A program made the position numbers and the translations under genes. The notes under the pieces are model-generated. The model ran no database searches. It saw only the letters and a list, made by a program, of their open reading frames with translations, and had not been told where the DNA came from. From assembly GCA_900768345.1 (NCBI GenBank), contig CAAGCO010000007.1:186001-250000 (forward strand): DNA of 64,000 bases. Reading direction: 5' to 3'. Positions within the stretch are counted from its first letter, which is position 1, and each line of letters begins with the position of its first letter. Below are positions 1 to 8,814 of this stretch, piece by piece. Origin of the DNA: Bacilli bacterium. Its GTDB lineage: Bacteria > Bacillota_I > Bacilli_A > RF39 > UBA660.

Positions 1-688
1 ACCTGTTAGCGAACCAGTGATTAATAAAGTTGTTGAAGGAATGGCTGCAGAAAAAGTTGGACTTGAAAGTGGAGATAAGATTCTTGAAGTCAATGGTGTT
101 AAAATAAACACTTGGGATGATTTCTTATTAGAAGCATCTGCTAAAAAATTAAAAGATGAATATATATTTAAAGTAGAAAAAAGTAATGGAGACATTAAAG
201 AATATAATTTAGTTCCTGAAGTACAAGAAGTAGAAGGACAAGAAGTTAAAGTATTTGGTATACAATCAAGTGGAACAACTTACTATAAAGGATTTAAAAA
301 TGCGGTAATATATGCATTTGAAGGATTCTATACAAACTTTAAAACAATATTTAAAATATTAGGTAATTTATTTACTGGTGAAGTTCCAGTTAAGAGTCTT
401 AGTGGACCAGTTGGAATATATTCTCTTGTAGATTCTGTTAAATCTCAAGGAGTAAATACATTATTATATTTAACGGCATATTTAAGTATTAATGTAGCAA
501 TTATTAACTTAATACCAATTCCAGTATTTGATGGTGGTAGAGTATTAATATTATTAATAGAAAAGATAACAAAAAGAAAATCTAGTGAGAACTTAGAAGC
601 AATATTAAATTATGTTGGATTTGCTTTAATGATTCTTTTAATGCTTTATGTTACATTTAATGATATAATAAGACTTGTGGTGAAATAA
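1..688 (+). CDS. rseP: RseP-type site-2 protease (M50 zinc metalloprotease), C-terminal part
   Basis: Incomplete at the 5' edge: the frame is open from base 2, and the GTG at 17 is an internal Val. The visible protein starts in a PDZ domain (about the first 75 residues, with the VINKVVEGMAAEKVGLESGD signature). It continues into transmembrane helices carrying NLIPIPVFDGGR, the family's third motif, whose Asp is a zinc ligand in M50 proteases. The HExxH motif lies upstream of the window. RseP-like proteases cut membrane-embedded anti-sigma factors and signal-peptide remnants. The stop shares one base with the next start, so the next gene is translationally coupled. Confidence 0.93.
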   Translation, partial: PVSEPVINKVVEGMAAEKVGLESGDKILEVNGVKINTWDDFLLEASAKKLKDEYIFKVEKSNGDIKEYNLVPEVQEVEGQEVKVFGIQSSGTTYYKGFKNAVIYAFEGFYTNFKTIFKILGNLFTGEVPVKSLSGPVGIYSLVDSVKSQGVNTLLYLTAYLSINVAIINLIPIPVFDGGRVLILLIEKITKRKSSENLEAILNYVGFALMILLMLYVTFNDIIRLVVK

Positions 689-1059
689 TGAAGAATAGTT
701 ATTTAGATAATAAAGTTGTATTAAAATATTGTTCTGATTACTATAGAATAATAAATGAAGAGTTTAGTGAGCTTGACTATATGACTGATAAAATAATAAC
801 TATTTTTCAGTCTTATATATTTAGAATCGATATTACAGACAAATCTGCTTTGAAAAAAGTAGGTATGCTTAATAAAGCAGTTGCTAGATATATTGACGAC
901 AGGGAGTTTAAAACTTTGCTTACTTCCGCTTTAACATCTCTAAAAGTTTCTAAAAAAGAAACTGATGTTATTGGTATAATAGTAAAAACTATTATAGATG
1001 AGTATAAAAAGTATATGGAAGGATTTACAAGAAACTTGTATATTCCTAGATGGATTTAA
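688..1059 (+). CDS. Uncharacterised 123-residue protein coupled to rseP
   Basis: I do not recognise a family. The protein is soluble and predicted largely helical, with no signal peptide, membrane segment or obvious catalytic motif. Its ATG overlaps the rseP stop by one base (TAATG), which implies co-translation. The next gene starts 25 bases downstream, so rseP, this gene and the HD-domain gene probably form one transcript. The frame is trusted from the coupling and from codon use matching its neighbours. Confidence 0.7.
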   Translation: MKNSYLDNKVVLKYCSDYYRIINEEFSELDYMTDKIITIFQSYIFRIDITDKSALKKVGMLNKAVARYIDDREFKTLLTSALTSLKVSKKETDVIGIIVKTIIDEYKKYMEGFTRNLYIPRWI

Positions 1060-1084
1060 AATTAATAAGGTGTGGTAATAAAAA

Positions 1085-1573
1085 ATGAATTATGATAAAG
1101 GCTTATACTATGAAATCTATAGCGAATTTTATAGTGTTAATAAGTTTAGAAAGCTTAAGTCTATAATACATCATGGTGATAATAGACTTAATCATATAAA
1201 TAGGGTCGCTAAAATGAGTTTTTTTATCTCTTCAAAAATGGGGTTAGATTATATTTCTTGTACTAGAGGTGCTCTTATGCATGATTTCTTTACTACTGAT
1301 GATTTAAGTAAAACTGATAGTAGATACAAAGATTTCTTAAAGACTCATCCTAAAGAAGCACTTGCTAATGCTTCTAAGTACTTTGAAATAAACGAAGTTG
1401 AAAAAGATATAATACTTACACATATGTATCCAATTACTAGAGTTAAACCTAAATATAAAGAATCTAAGATAGTTAGTATTTGTGATAAATTAGTTAGTTT
1501 TTATGAATTTTTTAGATTTGAAGTTAAAGCTAATTTATGTTATGCGTTATTATCTTTTTATAAATTAATTTAG
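1085..1573 (+). CDS. HD-domain protein (predicted metal-dependent phosphohydrolase)
   Basis: A 162-residue protein with HD-superfamily metal ligands in order: His in LNHINRVA (about residue 37), the HD doublet in GALMHDFF (about residue 67), a later His in ILTHMYP, and an Asp in SICDKLVSF. Such domains hydrolyse phosphoesters of nucleotides or cyclic nucleotides; the substrate cannot be told from sequence. It is shorter than most YfbR- or YedJ-like proteins. It closes the rseP transcript, with a strong hairpin terminator right after its stop. Confidence 0.8.
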   Translation: MNYDKGLYYEIYSEFYSVNKFRKLKSIIHHGDNRLNHINRVAKMSFFISSKMGLDYISCTRGALMHDFFTTDDLSKTDSRYKDFLKTHPKEALANASKYFEINEVEKDIILTHMYPITRVKPKYKESKIVSICDKLVSFYEFFRFEVKANLCYALLSFYKLI

Positions 1574-1594
1574 ACTAGTTACTAGTCTTTTTTT
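1572..1594 (+). terminator. Rho-independent terminator after the HD-domain gene
   Basis: Stem AGACTAG (1572-1578) and CTAGTCT (1582-1588), loop TTA, then a T tract to 1594. It starts on the stop codon and separates the gene from the downstream tRNA. Confidence 0.85.
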
Positions 1595-1595
1595 G

Positions 1596-1604
1596 TGTTA
1601 CAAT
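1596..1604 (+). promoter_or_regulatory. Extended -10 promoter of tRNA-Arg
   Basis: TGTTACAAT sits about 8 bases before the mature tRNA 5' end at 1613, so the predicted start (about 1611) lies just upstream of the tRNA. It follows the TGn-(-10) pattern seen at many genes in this window. No good -35 is visible. Confidence 0.55.
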
Positions 1605-1612
1605 AATTATGT

Positions 1613-1689
1613 GTCCATGTAGCTCAGTAGGATAGAGTAATCGCCTCCTAAGCGATAGGTCGTTGGTTCGATTCCAATCATGGACGCCA
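1613..1689 (+). tRNA. tRNA-Arg (anticodon CCT)
   Basis: Complete cloverleaf: acceptor stem GTCCATG with CATGGAC, D stem GCTC with GAGT, anticodon stem ATCGC with GCGAT around loop CTCCTAA (anticodon CCT, reads AGG), T arm GTTGG-TTCGATT-CCAAT, discriminator G and an encoded CCA end. Confidence 0.97.
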
Positions 1690-1711
1690 TATTATTGTAA
1701 AGTGTAATTAT

Positions 1712-1868
1712 ATGAATTATAATGATAAAGTTATAGATTTACTAAAAAACAAATATGATTTAAATAATATTGATATTAGTAACTCAATGTTTTCATTATT
1801 TTGGTGATAAGAAAATTAAAAAATTATTTAAGGACTTAGAAATCTTAAACGTGTGGGGGATTTTATGA
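1712..1868 (+). pseudogene. Small frameshifted ORF (about 52 codons) before the 1865 gene
   Basis: An ATG at 1712 opens a 31-codon ORF ending at a TGA (1805-1807). Around 1782 the +1 frame becomes coding-like (QCFHYFGDKKIKKLFKDLEI) and runs to a TGA at 1866-1868, which overlaps the ATG of the next gene in the ATGA style of true operon neighbours. Together this looks like one small gene broken by a single-base indel. No family is recognised. A sequencing error or two unrelated mini-ORFs are alternatives. Confidence 0.45.
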
Positions 1869-2176
1869 AATATTTGGAATTAACTAAAGAACAATATGAT
1901 AGTATATCAATATTATCTCTAGTAAGACATATATCTGATAGTGGAGTTAAGACTGCTCTTATATCAAGAATGGATTATTATACAAAGTCTGGTGAAACTT
2001 TTGCTACTAATTTACAAGAAAGATTAATATATAAGTCTATTAATATAGACCCTGAAAGTTTAGATGATGATAATTTATATTCTTGGGAATATGACGTTGT
2101 AGTTGTTCCATATGCTAGAGTAAAAGAAGTAAAAGATATTTTATCAAATAAAGATAAAAAGTTAGAACTAAAATAA
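1865..2176 (+). CDS. Uncharacterised 103-residue protein
   Basis: Unrecognised small soluble protein beginning MKYLELTKEQYDSISIL. I place the start at ATG 1865, not at the in-frame GTG 1853, because a GGGGG/GGGGA ribosome-binding site (1855-1860) lies at the right distance and the ATG overlaps the stop of the frameshifted ORF upstream. No signal peptide or membrane segment. A strong hairpin follows the stop. Confidence 0.7.
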   Translation: MKYLELTKEQYDSISILSLVRHISDSGVKTALISRMDYYTKSGETFATNLQERLIYKSINIDPESLDDDNLYSWEYDVVVVPYARVKEVKDILSNKDKKLELK

Positions 2177-2207
2177 AATACTTAAGATTAAACTTAAGTA
2201 TTTTTTT
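2177..2207. terminator. Bidirectional terminator between convergent genes
   Basis: Perfect 10-bp stem AATACTTAAG (2177-2186) and CTTAAGTATT (2193-2202) with a 6-base loop. T's follow on the plus side and A's precede, so it can serve both the plus gene ending at 2176 and the minus gene ending at 2206. Confidence 0.88.
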
Positions 2208-3501
2208 ATCTTTTCATATTATCGTTAAATGTTTCATTTTCGAATGTCATTGTTATAGTTTCACCTGATGGTTTTTTAAATTCTATTTGTGTATCATTTG
2301 GAAGATATCTAAGAACATTTTCTAAGTATCTATCATCACCATTTTTAATAACACTTCTATAGTTTGTCCATATCAGATTAGTAGGGTCGCTTATATCACT
2401 ACGACTATATCCTGTATCTCTGTAGCATTCACTGATTACTTGATCCATGTATGTACTTCCATAGTTATAACATTGAATAGCTCTTGGTACATTATAATTT
2501 TGTTCTCTAAGAGCATTTTGAAATAACATACATCCATATTTTATATTATATTCTAAAGTACTTGCTTTTTCTTTAGTTATTGTAACTGTTTCTTCTTCGT
2601 TAGTTCTAAAATTGAATGCTGAAACATTTTCATTATTCCAATTCCATCCACCTTCAATTTGTATTTGAAATAATCCAAGTCCGCCACCTGAATCAACGGT
2701 TTCAGAGTGAACGCCTCTTTCTTGTGTTGCTAGAGCTAACATTACCATTGGATCAAGACCATATTCATTTGCATATTTTTCTATTAAATCATAATAATTT
2801 TCTTTAGCATTTTGATATTTTTCACTTCCGGTTAAATCTTCTGTTTCTAAAGTGAGTGGATTTACTTTCTCTTTTTGTACTTCTTCAACCGTAGTAGGTG
2901 GGGTTGTTTCTTTTACTTCTTCTTTAATATCTACTATTGGTGGAGTTGTTACTGTAAACTCTTTATTAATATCATCATCAATTTCAATATTTTGTGCATA
3001 GCTTACTTGAGGATTTATATCTTCGTTATTTGTAACTTTAGTTTCAGCTTTAGACGTTACAGATAATAACATTACAGTTGATAGTGTAAGTGCTGCGAAT
3101 GTAGCTATTACAGTTTTTTTATTATTCTTTTTTCTTGTAACTGTTTTGTTTTTTCCTTTTATATATTCTTTATCACAAGTATAATCAATAGTTTCAGTTT
3201 GATATCTTCTTTCTTGATGTGCTTTAGCTCTTATTCTTTCTAGTTTTTGTCTATATTCATTTGACATTCTAACTAGTTCTGTAAGTGCATCATCATCAAC
3301 ATCATAGAAAGTTAGAATTATTGCATTTTTATTAATTTTTTCATCTATTTGTTTATATTCATCAGCAAATAGTCTTAATAGTGAATTAAGTCTTCCGGGT
3401 TCCATTTCAATTGTATCAACTTTACTACCGCTAATATCATGAGTACATACACATTTTAATACATTATCATAATCATCTACTATAAATCTTATCGCATTCA
3501 T
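2206..3501 (-). CDS. Membrane-anchored lytic transglycosylase (SLT domain)
   Basis: 431 residues. An N-terminal cytoplasmic region (about 1-130) resembling no domain I know is followed by a single membrane segment near residues 131-150 (TVIATFAALTLSTVMLLSVT), a Thr/Glu-rich linker, and a C-terminal goose-lysozyme/SLT-like domain from about residue 232. That domain has YGLDPMVMLALATQERG, with the catalytic Glu in ATQERG, then GGGLGLFQIQ and a later AIQCYNYG motif. It likely cleaves peptidoglycan outside the membrane. The gene overlaps the DUF1292 gene by one base, so the two are coupled. Confidence 0.85.
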   Translation of the reverse strand: MNAIRFIVDDYDNVLKCVCTHDISGSKVDTIEMEPGRLNSLLRLFADEYKQIDEKINKNAIILTFYDVDDDALTELVRMSNEYRQKLERIRAKAHQERRYQTETIDYTCDKEYIKGKNKTVTRKKNNKKTVIATFAALTLSTVMLLSVTSKAETKVTNNEDINPQVSYAQNIEIDDDINKEFTVTTPPIVDIKEEVKETTPPTTVEEVQKEKVNPLTLETEDLTGSEKYQNAKENYYDLIEKYANEYGLDPMVMLALATQERGVHSETVDSGGGLGLFQIQIEGGWNWNNENVSAFNFRTNEEETVTITKEKASTLEYNIKYGCMLFQNALREQNYNVPRAIQCYNYGSTYMDQVISECYRDTGYSRSDISDPTNLIWTNYRSVIKNGDDRYLENVLRYLPNDTQIEFKKPSGETITMTFENETFNDNMKR

Positions 3502-3746
3502 TATTCTTCTCCTATATTAGATAATATGCTATCTATATAATCCCATTCATCATCATTTTCAATTTCATGTAATTTTAATTCATTATCATTTATTTCAAAA
3601 GTAGATGCGTATATGTCTTTATTATCATTATTTTCTGTATAGATTATATAATTCTTATTATTATCTTTATTAGTAATCATTTTGATAATAAAATATTCTT
3701 TTGTTATACCATCTTCTGTTAATTTGAATGTTAGTTTATTTTTCAT
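3501..3746 (-). CDS. DUF1292-like small protein
   Basis: 81 residues from the preferred start (MKNKLTFKLTEDG). It is small and acidic, with the beta-rich layout of DUF1292/YrzB proteins: a first strand pair around an xxLTEDG turn, a YIIYTENND strand, and a C-terminal acidic tail. The ATG at 3746 is chosen over a TTG 12 bases upstream because GGTGA lies 5 bases before it. The biochemical role of the family is unknown. It shares one base with the transglycosylase gene. Confidence 0.7.
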   Translation of the reverse strand: MKNKLTFKLTEDGITKEYFIIKMITNKDNNKNYIIYTENNDNKDIYASTFEINDNELKLHEIENDDEWDYIDSILSNIGEE

Positions 3747-3762
3747 ATACTTCACCAATACT

Positions 3763-3771
3763 ATTTTAACA
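3763..3771 (-). promoter_or_regulatory. Extended -10 promoter for DUF1292-transglycosylase
   Basis: On the minus strand this reads TGTTAAAAT, 16 bases before the ATG at 3746. It is the same TGn-TAAAAT form seen upstream of 31513 and 41750. It is divergent from the yfhO-like promoter at 3811-3839. Confidence 0.55.
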
Positions 3772-3810
3772 TAATGATTTTATTTTATAAAGAACAATAT
3801 ATTTGTTTAA

Positions 3811-3839
3811 TTGACTTTTAAAGTGTATTTATGTAAAAT
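3811..3839 (+). promoter_or_regulatory. Sigma-A promoter of the yfhO-like gene
   Basis: TTGACT (3811-3816), 17-base spacer, TAAAAT (3834-3839). The predicted start is near 3846, only about 10 bases before the ATG at 3856, and no Shine-Dalgarno sequence is visible between them. Confidence 0.7.
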
Positions 3840-3855
3840 GTTGTTGTGATTATTT

Positions 3856-6363
3856 ATGATTAAAATTAATAAAAAAGATAAACTTAATTTAATTATTATG
3901 ACTGTTATATTTTGTTTGATTATAATATTTATATTAAGAAATGGTAATTTATATGGAAGTATCCTTGATTGGAATACTCAGCACTCTGTTATTCCGGAGT
4001 ATTTTAGAAGTTTATTTTATAAAACTTTAAATATATTTCCTGATTTTGCACTTAACTTAGGAAGCGGTCAGAATATATATAATTATAGTTATTATGGACT
4101 TTTTAATCCTGTTATAATTATTTCATATTTCTTACCATTTATTAGTATGAAAAGTTATATACAAATATCAAGTATATTACTTGTATATTCTAGTGTTATA
4201 TTATTTTATTATTTTCTTAGAAGAAATAAAGTTAATGAGAATGTTAGTTTATTATCTAGTGTTGTATTTTTAACGGCTAGTCCATTATTATTTCATTCTC
4301 ATAGACATATTATGTTTATGAATTATATGCCTTTTTTAATACTTGCTTTAATTGGAGTAGATAAGTATTTTGAAAAAGATAATAGTAAATTACTATGTGT
4401 TTCAACAGTATTAATTATATTAATGAGTTATTACTATAGTATACCAGCTATTATATCAATAGTTATATATGGCGTTTATAAATATATTAAACTTAATAAA
4501 AAGATAACTGTAAAATCATTCTTTAAAGATGGCTTTAGATTTTTAATTCCGATAATGATTGCGATACTTATATCTTGCATTCTATTAGTACCAACATTTT
4601 ATGCGATATTAATAGGAAGATTACCTAATGATATAAATATAAGTTTAAGTGATTTATTAGTTCCTAGAATTAATGTTAAATATTTAATGTATAATGCATA
4701 TGGAGTAGGTCTTACTTCTATTTCATTACTTGCATTAATTAATTTGTTTTTTGATAAAAAACGTGAGAATAGATTTTTGTTAATTTGTTTGTCATCTCTT
4801 ATTATTTTTCCAATTATTAATTATTTATTAAATGGAACTATGTATATAGATGCTAAAGTATTAATACCATTCTTACCTTTATATACTTTAGTAATATCTT
4901 ATATGTTTGATAAGATAAGTACTAAAAAGATAGATTTAAGAAAGTTAGTTATTGCTTCTTTGGCAGTATTATTCTTAATATATGTTGGTAAAAGTAGTTA
5001 TGGAAATTATTTCTATATAGATTTTATATTTAGTTTAACTTTAATAATTATTGCTACTAAAACAAATACTAAATATTTATTTAAAGTTTTAACTATAGTT
5101 TTACTAGTTATATATTCTTGTGCTGGCAATAGTAAAGATACATTAGTGTCAAGAAAAGATATAAATTCTAGTGAAAATGTTAATCAAGAAAAATTAATAA
5201 AGAAAATACCTAAAGGGTATGATCATACAACTTTATATAATTTAAAATTAGAAAATGTTAATAATATATATGGTAATTTAAATATATATTCTGATTACTT
5301 ATATTCATCTACTGGAAATGCTAACTATAATTTATTTATGTTTGATACATTTGAAGTACCTATGCAATCTAGAAATAGATTAATAATAAGTGCTAATAAA
5401 GATTTAATGTATTTGATGTTTTCAAACAATAGATACTTTATTGGTGATAATGTTGATATAACTGGTTATAAGGAAATAGATAAAATAGGGGACACAAAGC
5501 TTTATGAAAATACTGATGTTCTTCCATTTATGTATGTAAGTTATAACTACTATAGTAAAACCGATTTTAGTAAGAAGTCATTTCCATATAACAATGAAAT
5601 ATTATTAAATAATGTAGTTGTTAATGAAAAAACTAATAATGAGTTTAAAACTAGTATTAAAGAAACATTTATTAGACAAAGTGATATTAAATATATGGAT
5701 CCTAGTATCATAAATAATGGGGATAGAATAACTGTTAAAAAAGATAATAGTAGAATGTTAATAGATATACCAGAAGTTGCTCGTAATAAAATATTATTTG
5801 TAAGTTTTAATTTAGAACCTCAGTCTTGTAAAGTAGGGGACTTACTAGTAAATATAAATGGTAATACTAATAAACTTACTTGTAGAGAGTGGAAATACTA
5901 TAATGGAAACACTACATTTAATTATGTAATATCTGGAGATACATCTAATAAAGTAGAAGTTACATTCTCAAAAGGAATATATAAAATAGATAATTTAAAA
6001 ATATATTATATGGATTATAATGATATCAGAGATATAAATAAAAAAGTTACTAAGGTAGACATTGATTCTAAAACTAAAGGAGATAAAATATACGCATCAG
6101 TTGAAACAGAAAAAGATGGTTACTTTGTAACAACACTTCCATATGATAAAGGATTTACTATTAAAGTTGATAATAAAAAAATAGATTATGAAAAAGTAAA
6201 TACAGCTTACGTTGGATTTAAAATATCTAAAGGAAAACATAATATAGTTATTGAATACAAAGCACCATTTAAAATAATAGGTTTAATAATGAGTTTTATT
6301 GGTATTATTATGTATATACTTTTCTATCATAAAAATTTAATTAAAAATATTAAGAAAAAATAG
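3856..6363 (+). CDS. YfhO-family polytopic membrane protein
   Basis: 835 residues with roughly a dozen hydrophobic helices in the first half, a large extracytoplasmic region (about 440-800) and a final membrane helix before a Lys-rich tail. The N-terminal GSILDWNTQHSVIPEYFR and GSGQNIYNYSYYGLFNP segments are characteristic of YfhO, a GT-C-like family. B. subtilis YfhO is implicated in lipoteichoic-acid glycosylation; whether this protein glycosylates teichoic acid or another surface polymer is inference. It stands alone, with its own promoter and a T-rich trailer. The ATG has no clear ribosome-binding site. Confidence 0.85.
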   Translation: MIKINKKDKLNLIIMTVIFCLIIIFILRNGNLYGSILDWNTQHSVIPEYFRSLFYKTLNIFPDFALNLGSGQNIYNYSYYGLFNPVIIISYFLPFISMKSYIQISSILLVYSSVILFYYFLRRNKVNENVSLLSSVVFLTASPLLFHSHRHIMFMNYMPFLILALIGVDKYFEKDNSKLLCVSTVLIILMSYYYSIPAIISIVIYGVYKYIKLNKKITVKSFFKDGFRFLIPIMIAILISCILLVPTFYAILIGRLPNDINISLSDLLVPRINVKYLMYNAYGVGLTSISLLALINLFFDKKRENRFLLICLSSLIIFPIINYLLNGTMYIDAKVLIPFLPLYTLVISYMFDKISTKKIDLRKLVIASLAVLFLIYVGKSSYGNYFYIDFIFSLTLIIIATKTNTKYLFKVLTIVLLVIYSCAGNSKDTLVSRKDINSSENVNQEKLIKKIPKGYDHTTLYNLKLENVNNIYGNLNIYSDYLYSSTGNANYNLFMFDTFEVPMQSRNRLIISANKDLMYLMFSNNRYFIGDNVDITGYKEIDKIGDTKLYENTDVLPFMYVSYNYYSKTDFSKKSFPYNNEILLNNVVVNEKTNNEFKTSIKETFIRQSDIKYMDPSIINNGDRITVKKDNSRMLIDIPEVARNKILFVSFNLEPQSCKVGDLLVNINGNTNKLTCREWKYYNGNTTFNYVISGDTSNKVEVTFSKGIYKIDNLKIYYMDYNDIRDINKKVTKVDIDSKTKGDKIYASVETEKDGYFVTTLPYDKGFTIKVDNKKIDYEKVNTAYVGFKISKGKHNIVIEYKAPFKIIGLIMSFIGIIMYILFYHKNLIKNIKKK

Positions 6364-6403
6364 AGATATTTTTTCTTTTATTATGTCTATTTTTTTAATA
6401 ATG

Positions 6404-6415
6404 TGTTAATATAAT
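6404..6415 (+). promoter_or_regulatory. Probable leaderless promoter of recD2
   Basis: TGTTAATAT (6404-6412), overlapping TATAAT (6410-6415), ends 4-7 bases before the recD2 ATG at 6420. No purine-rich ribosome-binding site lies between, so transcription probably begins at or next to the start codon. Confidence 0.5.
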
Positions 6416-6419
6416 TTGT

Positions 6420-8576
6420 ATGAAGAAATACATATTAGGAAATATTAGAAAAATTATTTATGAGAGTAATAATGGACCATATAAAGTTGGTATTTTTAAA
6501 GTACGTGAAACTAATGATGATGAGATGAGTGAGTATGTTAATAAAGTTATTGGTTTTACTGGTAATTTTGCTGAAGTTAATCCTGATGTTGATTATATAC
6601 TATATGGTAGACTTGTAGAACATCCTAAATATGGAAGTCAATTTGAAGTTTTAAATTATGAAATAAAGGCACCAAGTGATTTGGATAGTTTGGTATTATA
6701 TTTAAGCAGTGGAATGTTTAAAGGAATTGGTCTTAAGACAGCTAAACGTATTGTTGAGAGATTTGGGACAAATACAATTATAACAATTAAAGAAGCTCCT
6801 GAAGAAATCGCTACAGTTAGTGGAATGACTATAACTAAAGCAAGACGTATGCATGATAAAATATTAGAAAATGAATATAATCAAGATTTAATACTTAAAT
6901 TAAACGGTTATGGATTTAGTGTACGTGAAGCTATAGATTTAATAACAATATATGGAAGTAATCTTCAAAATAAAATAGAAGAAAATATATATGATTTAGT
7001 AGAACATATTACTTTTGATAAACTAGATATTATGTTTTTAAAAGATAATGATGAAATGGATAAAAGAAGAATAGAAGCACTAATTCTTCATAATATATAT
7101 ACTACTTGTTATGAAACAGGAGATACGTTAGTACTTAAAGATGAGCTATTTATTAAAATGAAAAGATGCTTTAAAGGTGTATTTGCAGTAGAAGAATATC
7201 TTAAATATATAGATAGTTTAGCATTAAAAGCAAAGATAGTTTTATTTAATGAGTATGTTACGTTAAGTGACTTTTATAATACTGAAAAATCTATTCTTAT
7301 GGATATAAATAGAATTAATGATATTAAAAATACTATTAAACCTGATAAAATTGATACATATATAAGCGAATATGAAAAGATAAATTCTATTACATTTAAT
7401 AATGATCAAAAAGAAGCTATTAAGGGAGCAATATTAAATAATTTCTTTATAATAACTGGTGGTCCTGGTACTGGGAAAACAACTATTATTAAAGCAATCG
7501 TTATGATTTTAAAAGATATACTTGATTTAAATCATGAAGATATAGCTTTACTTGCACCAACTGGTAGAGCTAGTAAAAGAATGGCTGAGAGTGTAGGAGC
7601 TCCTGCTTATACAATACATAAATTTTTAAAATGGAATAAAGAAACAGAATCTTTCTTAATAGATGAATATAATAAATCTCAAGAAAAAGTAGTAATAGTA
7701 GATGAGAGTTCTATGATAGATATATTCTTATTTTCATCATTACTTAAAGGGCTTAAATTAAATGTTAAATTAATATTAGTAGGAGATGCTAATCAACTTC
7801 CTTCTATAGGTCCTGGAGACTTACTTAATGATTTATTACATATTAGTACTATTAAAAATAAATATTTAAATACTATTTATAGAGTTAAAGAAGGAAGTTA
7901 TATAACATATTTAGCAAATGATATTAAGAATAGAAAACATTTTGATAAGTTTCCAACTAACTATAGTGATTTTAAATTTATTGAAAGTAATGATGATGAC
8001 ATTAAGAAATATCTTAGTGAGATAGTTAATAAAGCAGTAGAAAAAGGTATTCATAGTGAAAACTTTCAAGTACTTGCGCCAATGTATAAAGGGCTAAATG
8101 GAATAGATAGTTTAAATAGTATGATGGCTGATATATTTAATCCTAATAGTGAGAAATTTGTTATTGGAGATAAATACTATAGAGTTAATGATAAAGTTAT
8201 ACAACTAGTAAATGATGTAGACAATAACGTATATAATGGTGATATAGGATATATAAGAGACATATATTATCTTGATAAAAAGATGGTTGTTGAAATAGAT
8301 TATTCTGGCAATATAGTTGAATATAAGAGCGGTGAATTTGATAAATTTAATCTTGCTTATGCAGTTAGTATTCATAAAAGTCAAGGAAGTGAATATGCTA
8401 ATGTTGTAATAATACTTGCTCGTAGTTTTAATAGAATGTTTTATAATAAATTAATATATACAGCAGTTACTCGTGCTAAAAGTTCACTGATAATACTTGG
8501 AAGCATAGATTCACTTAATAAATCAGTTCTTACTAATTATGGAGCAAATAGAAATACATATTTAAAATACGTATAA
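6420..8576 (+). CDS. recD2: RecD2-type SF1B DNA helicase
   Basis: 718 residues, the usual RecD2/YrrC length. There is an N-terminal OB-like and helix-hairpin-helix region (GMFKGIGLKTAKRIVERFG, about residues 98-116), then a helicase core with Walker A GGPGTGKTT near residue 346, Walker B-like VVIVDESSMID, motif III LVGDANQLPSIGPGD, and C-terminal AVSIHKSQGSEY (motif V) and YTAVTRAK (motif VI). It is a 5'-3' DNA helicase with roles in recombination and replication-stress tolerance. It carries the insert-bearing N-terminus of RecD2 and not a RecBCD-type RecD. Confidence 0.95.
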   Translation: MKKYILGNIRKIIYESNNGPYKVGIFKVRETNDDEMSEYVNKVIGFTGNFAEVNPDVDYILYGRLVEHPKYGSQFEVLNYEIKAPSDLDSLVLYLSSGMFKGIGLKTAKRIVERFGTNTIITIKEAPEEIATVSGMTITKARRMHDKILENEYNQDLILKLNGYGFSVREAIDLITIYGSNLQNKIEENIYDLVEHITFDKLDIMFLKDNDEMDKRRIEALILHNIYTTCYETGDTLVLKDELFIKMKRCFKGVFAVEEYLKYIDSLALKAKIVLFNEYVTLSDFYNTEKSILMDINRINDIKNTIKPDKIDTYISEYEKINSITFNNDQKEAIKGAILNNFFIITGGPGTGKTTIIKAIVMILKDILDLNHEDIALLAPTGRASKRMAESVGAPAYTIHKFLKWNKETESFLIDEYNKSQEKVVIVDESSMIDIFLFSSLLKGLKLNVKLILVGDANQLPSIGPGDLLNDLLHISTIKNKYLNTIYRVKEGSYITYLANDIKNRKHFDKFPTNYSDFKFIESNDDDIKKYLSEIVNKAVEKGIHSENFQVLAPMYKGLNGIDSLNSMMADIFNPNSEKFVIGDKYYRVNDKVIQLVNDVDNNVYNGDIGYIRDIYYLDKKMVVEIDYSGNIVEYKSGEFDKFNLAYAVSIHKSQGSEYANVVIILARSFNRMFYNKLIYTAVTRAKSSLIILGSIDSLNKSVLTNYGANRNTYLKYV

Positions 8577-8617
8577 AATTTTAGAAATAATAAATAATAA
8601 TATCAAAGGAGCGTGAT

Positions 8618-8749
8618 ATTATTAAAACTTTAGGAAATATGATAGCTTTTGCTTCAGGTGTAGGTGCGTGTCTAGTTTATAAGAAATATGAAAAAGACAT
8701 TATGAATTATATGCAAAAGATGTCAAAAACATTATCAGAGGGAAAATAG
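8618..8749 (+). CDS. Small 43-codon protein after recD2, possible ATT start
   Basis: The frame reads IIKTLGNMIAFASGVGACLV and continues to TAG at 8747. A strong AAAGGAG (8605-8611) lies 6 bases before ATT 8618 and 9 before ATT 8621. The nearest in-frame ATG (8639) is 27 bases away and would remove the start of the hydrophobic helix. The nearby GTG (8613) is out of frame and hits a stop. The short helix plus Lys-rich tail is reminiscent of YrzQ/DUF3918-like mini-proteins near recD2 in Bacillus, but that match is weak. A terminator overlaps its end. Confidence 0.5.
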   Translation: MIKTLGNMIAFASGVGACLVYKKYEKDIMNYMQKMSKTLSEGK

Positions 8750-8773
8750 TTCTAAAATTGAACTATTTTTTTA
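8746..8773 (+). terminator. Terminator after the recD2 small protein
   Basis: Stem ATAGTTC (8746-8752) and GAACTAT (8760-8766), 7-base loop, followed by seven T's. It overlaps the stop codon of the small ORF. Confidence 0.85.
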
Positions 8774-8814
8774 ATAGAAAGTATGTTATTATTATGATGA
8801 TAGGAGTGGAATGT

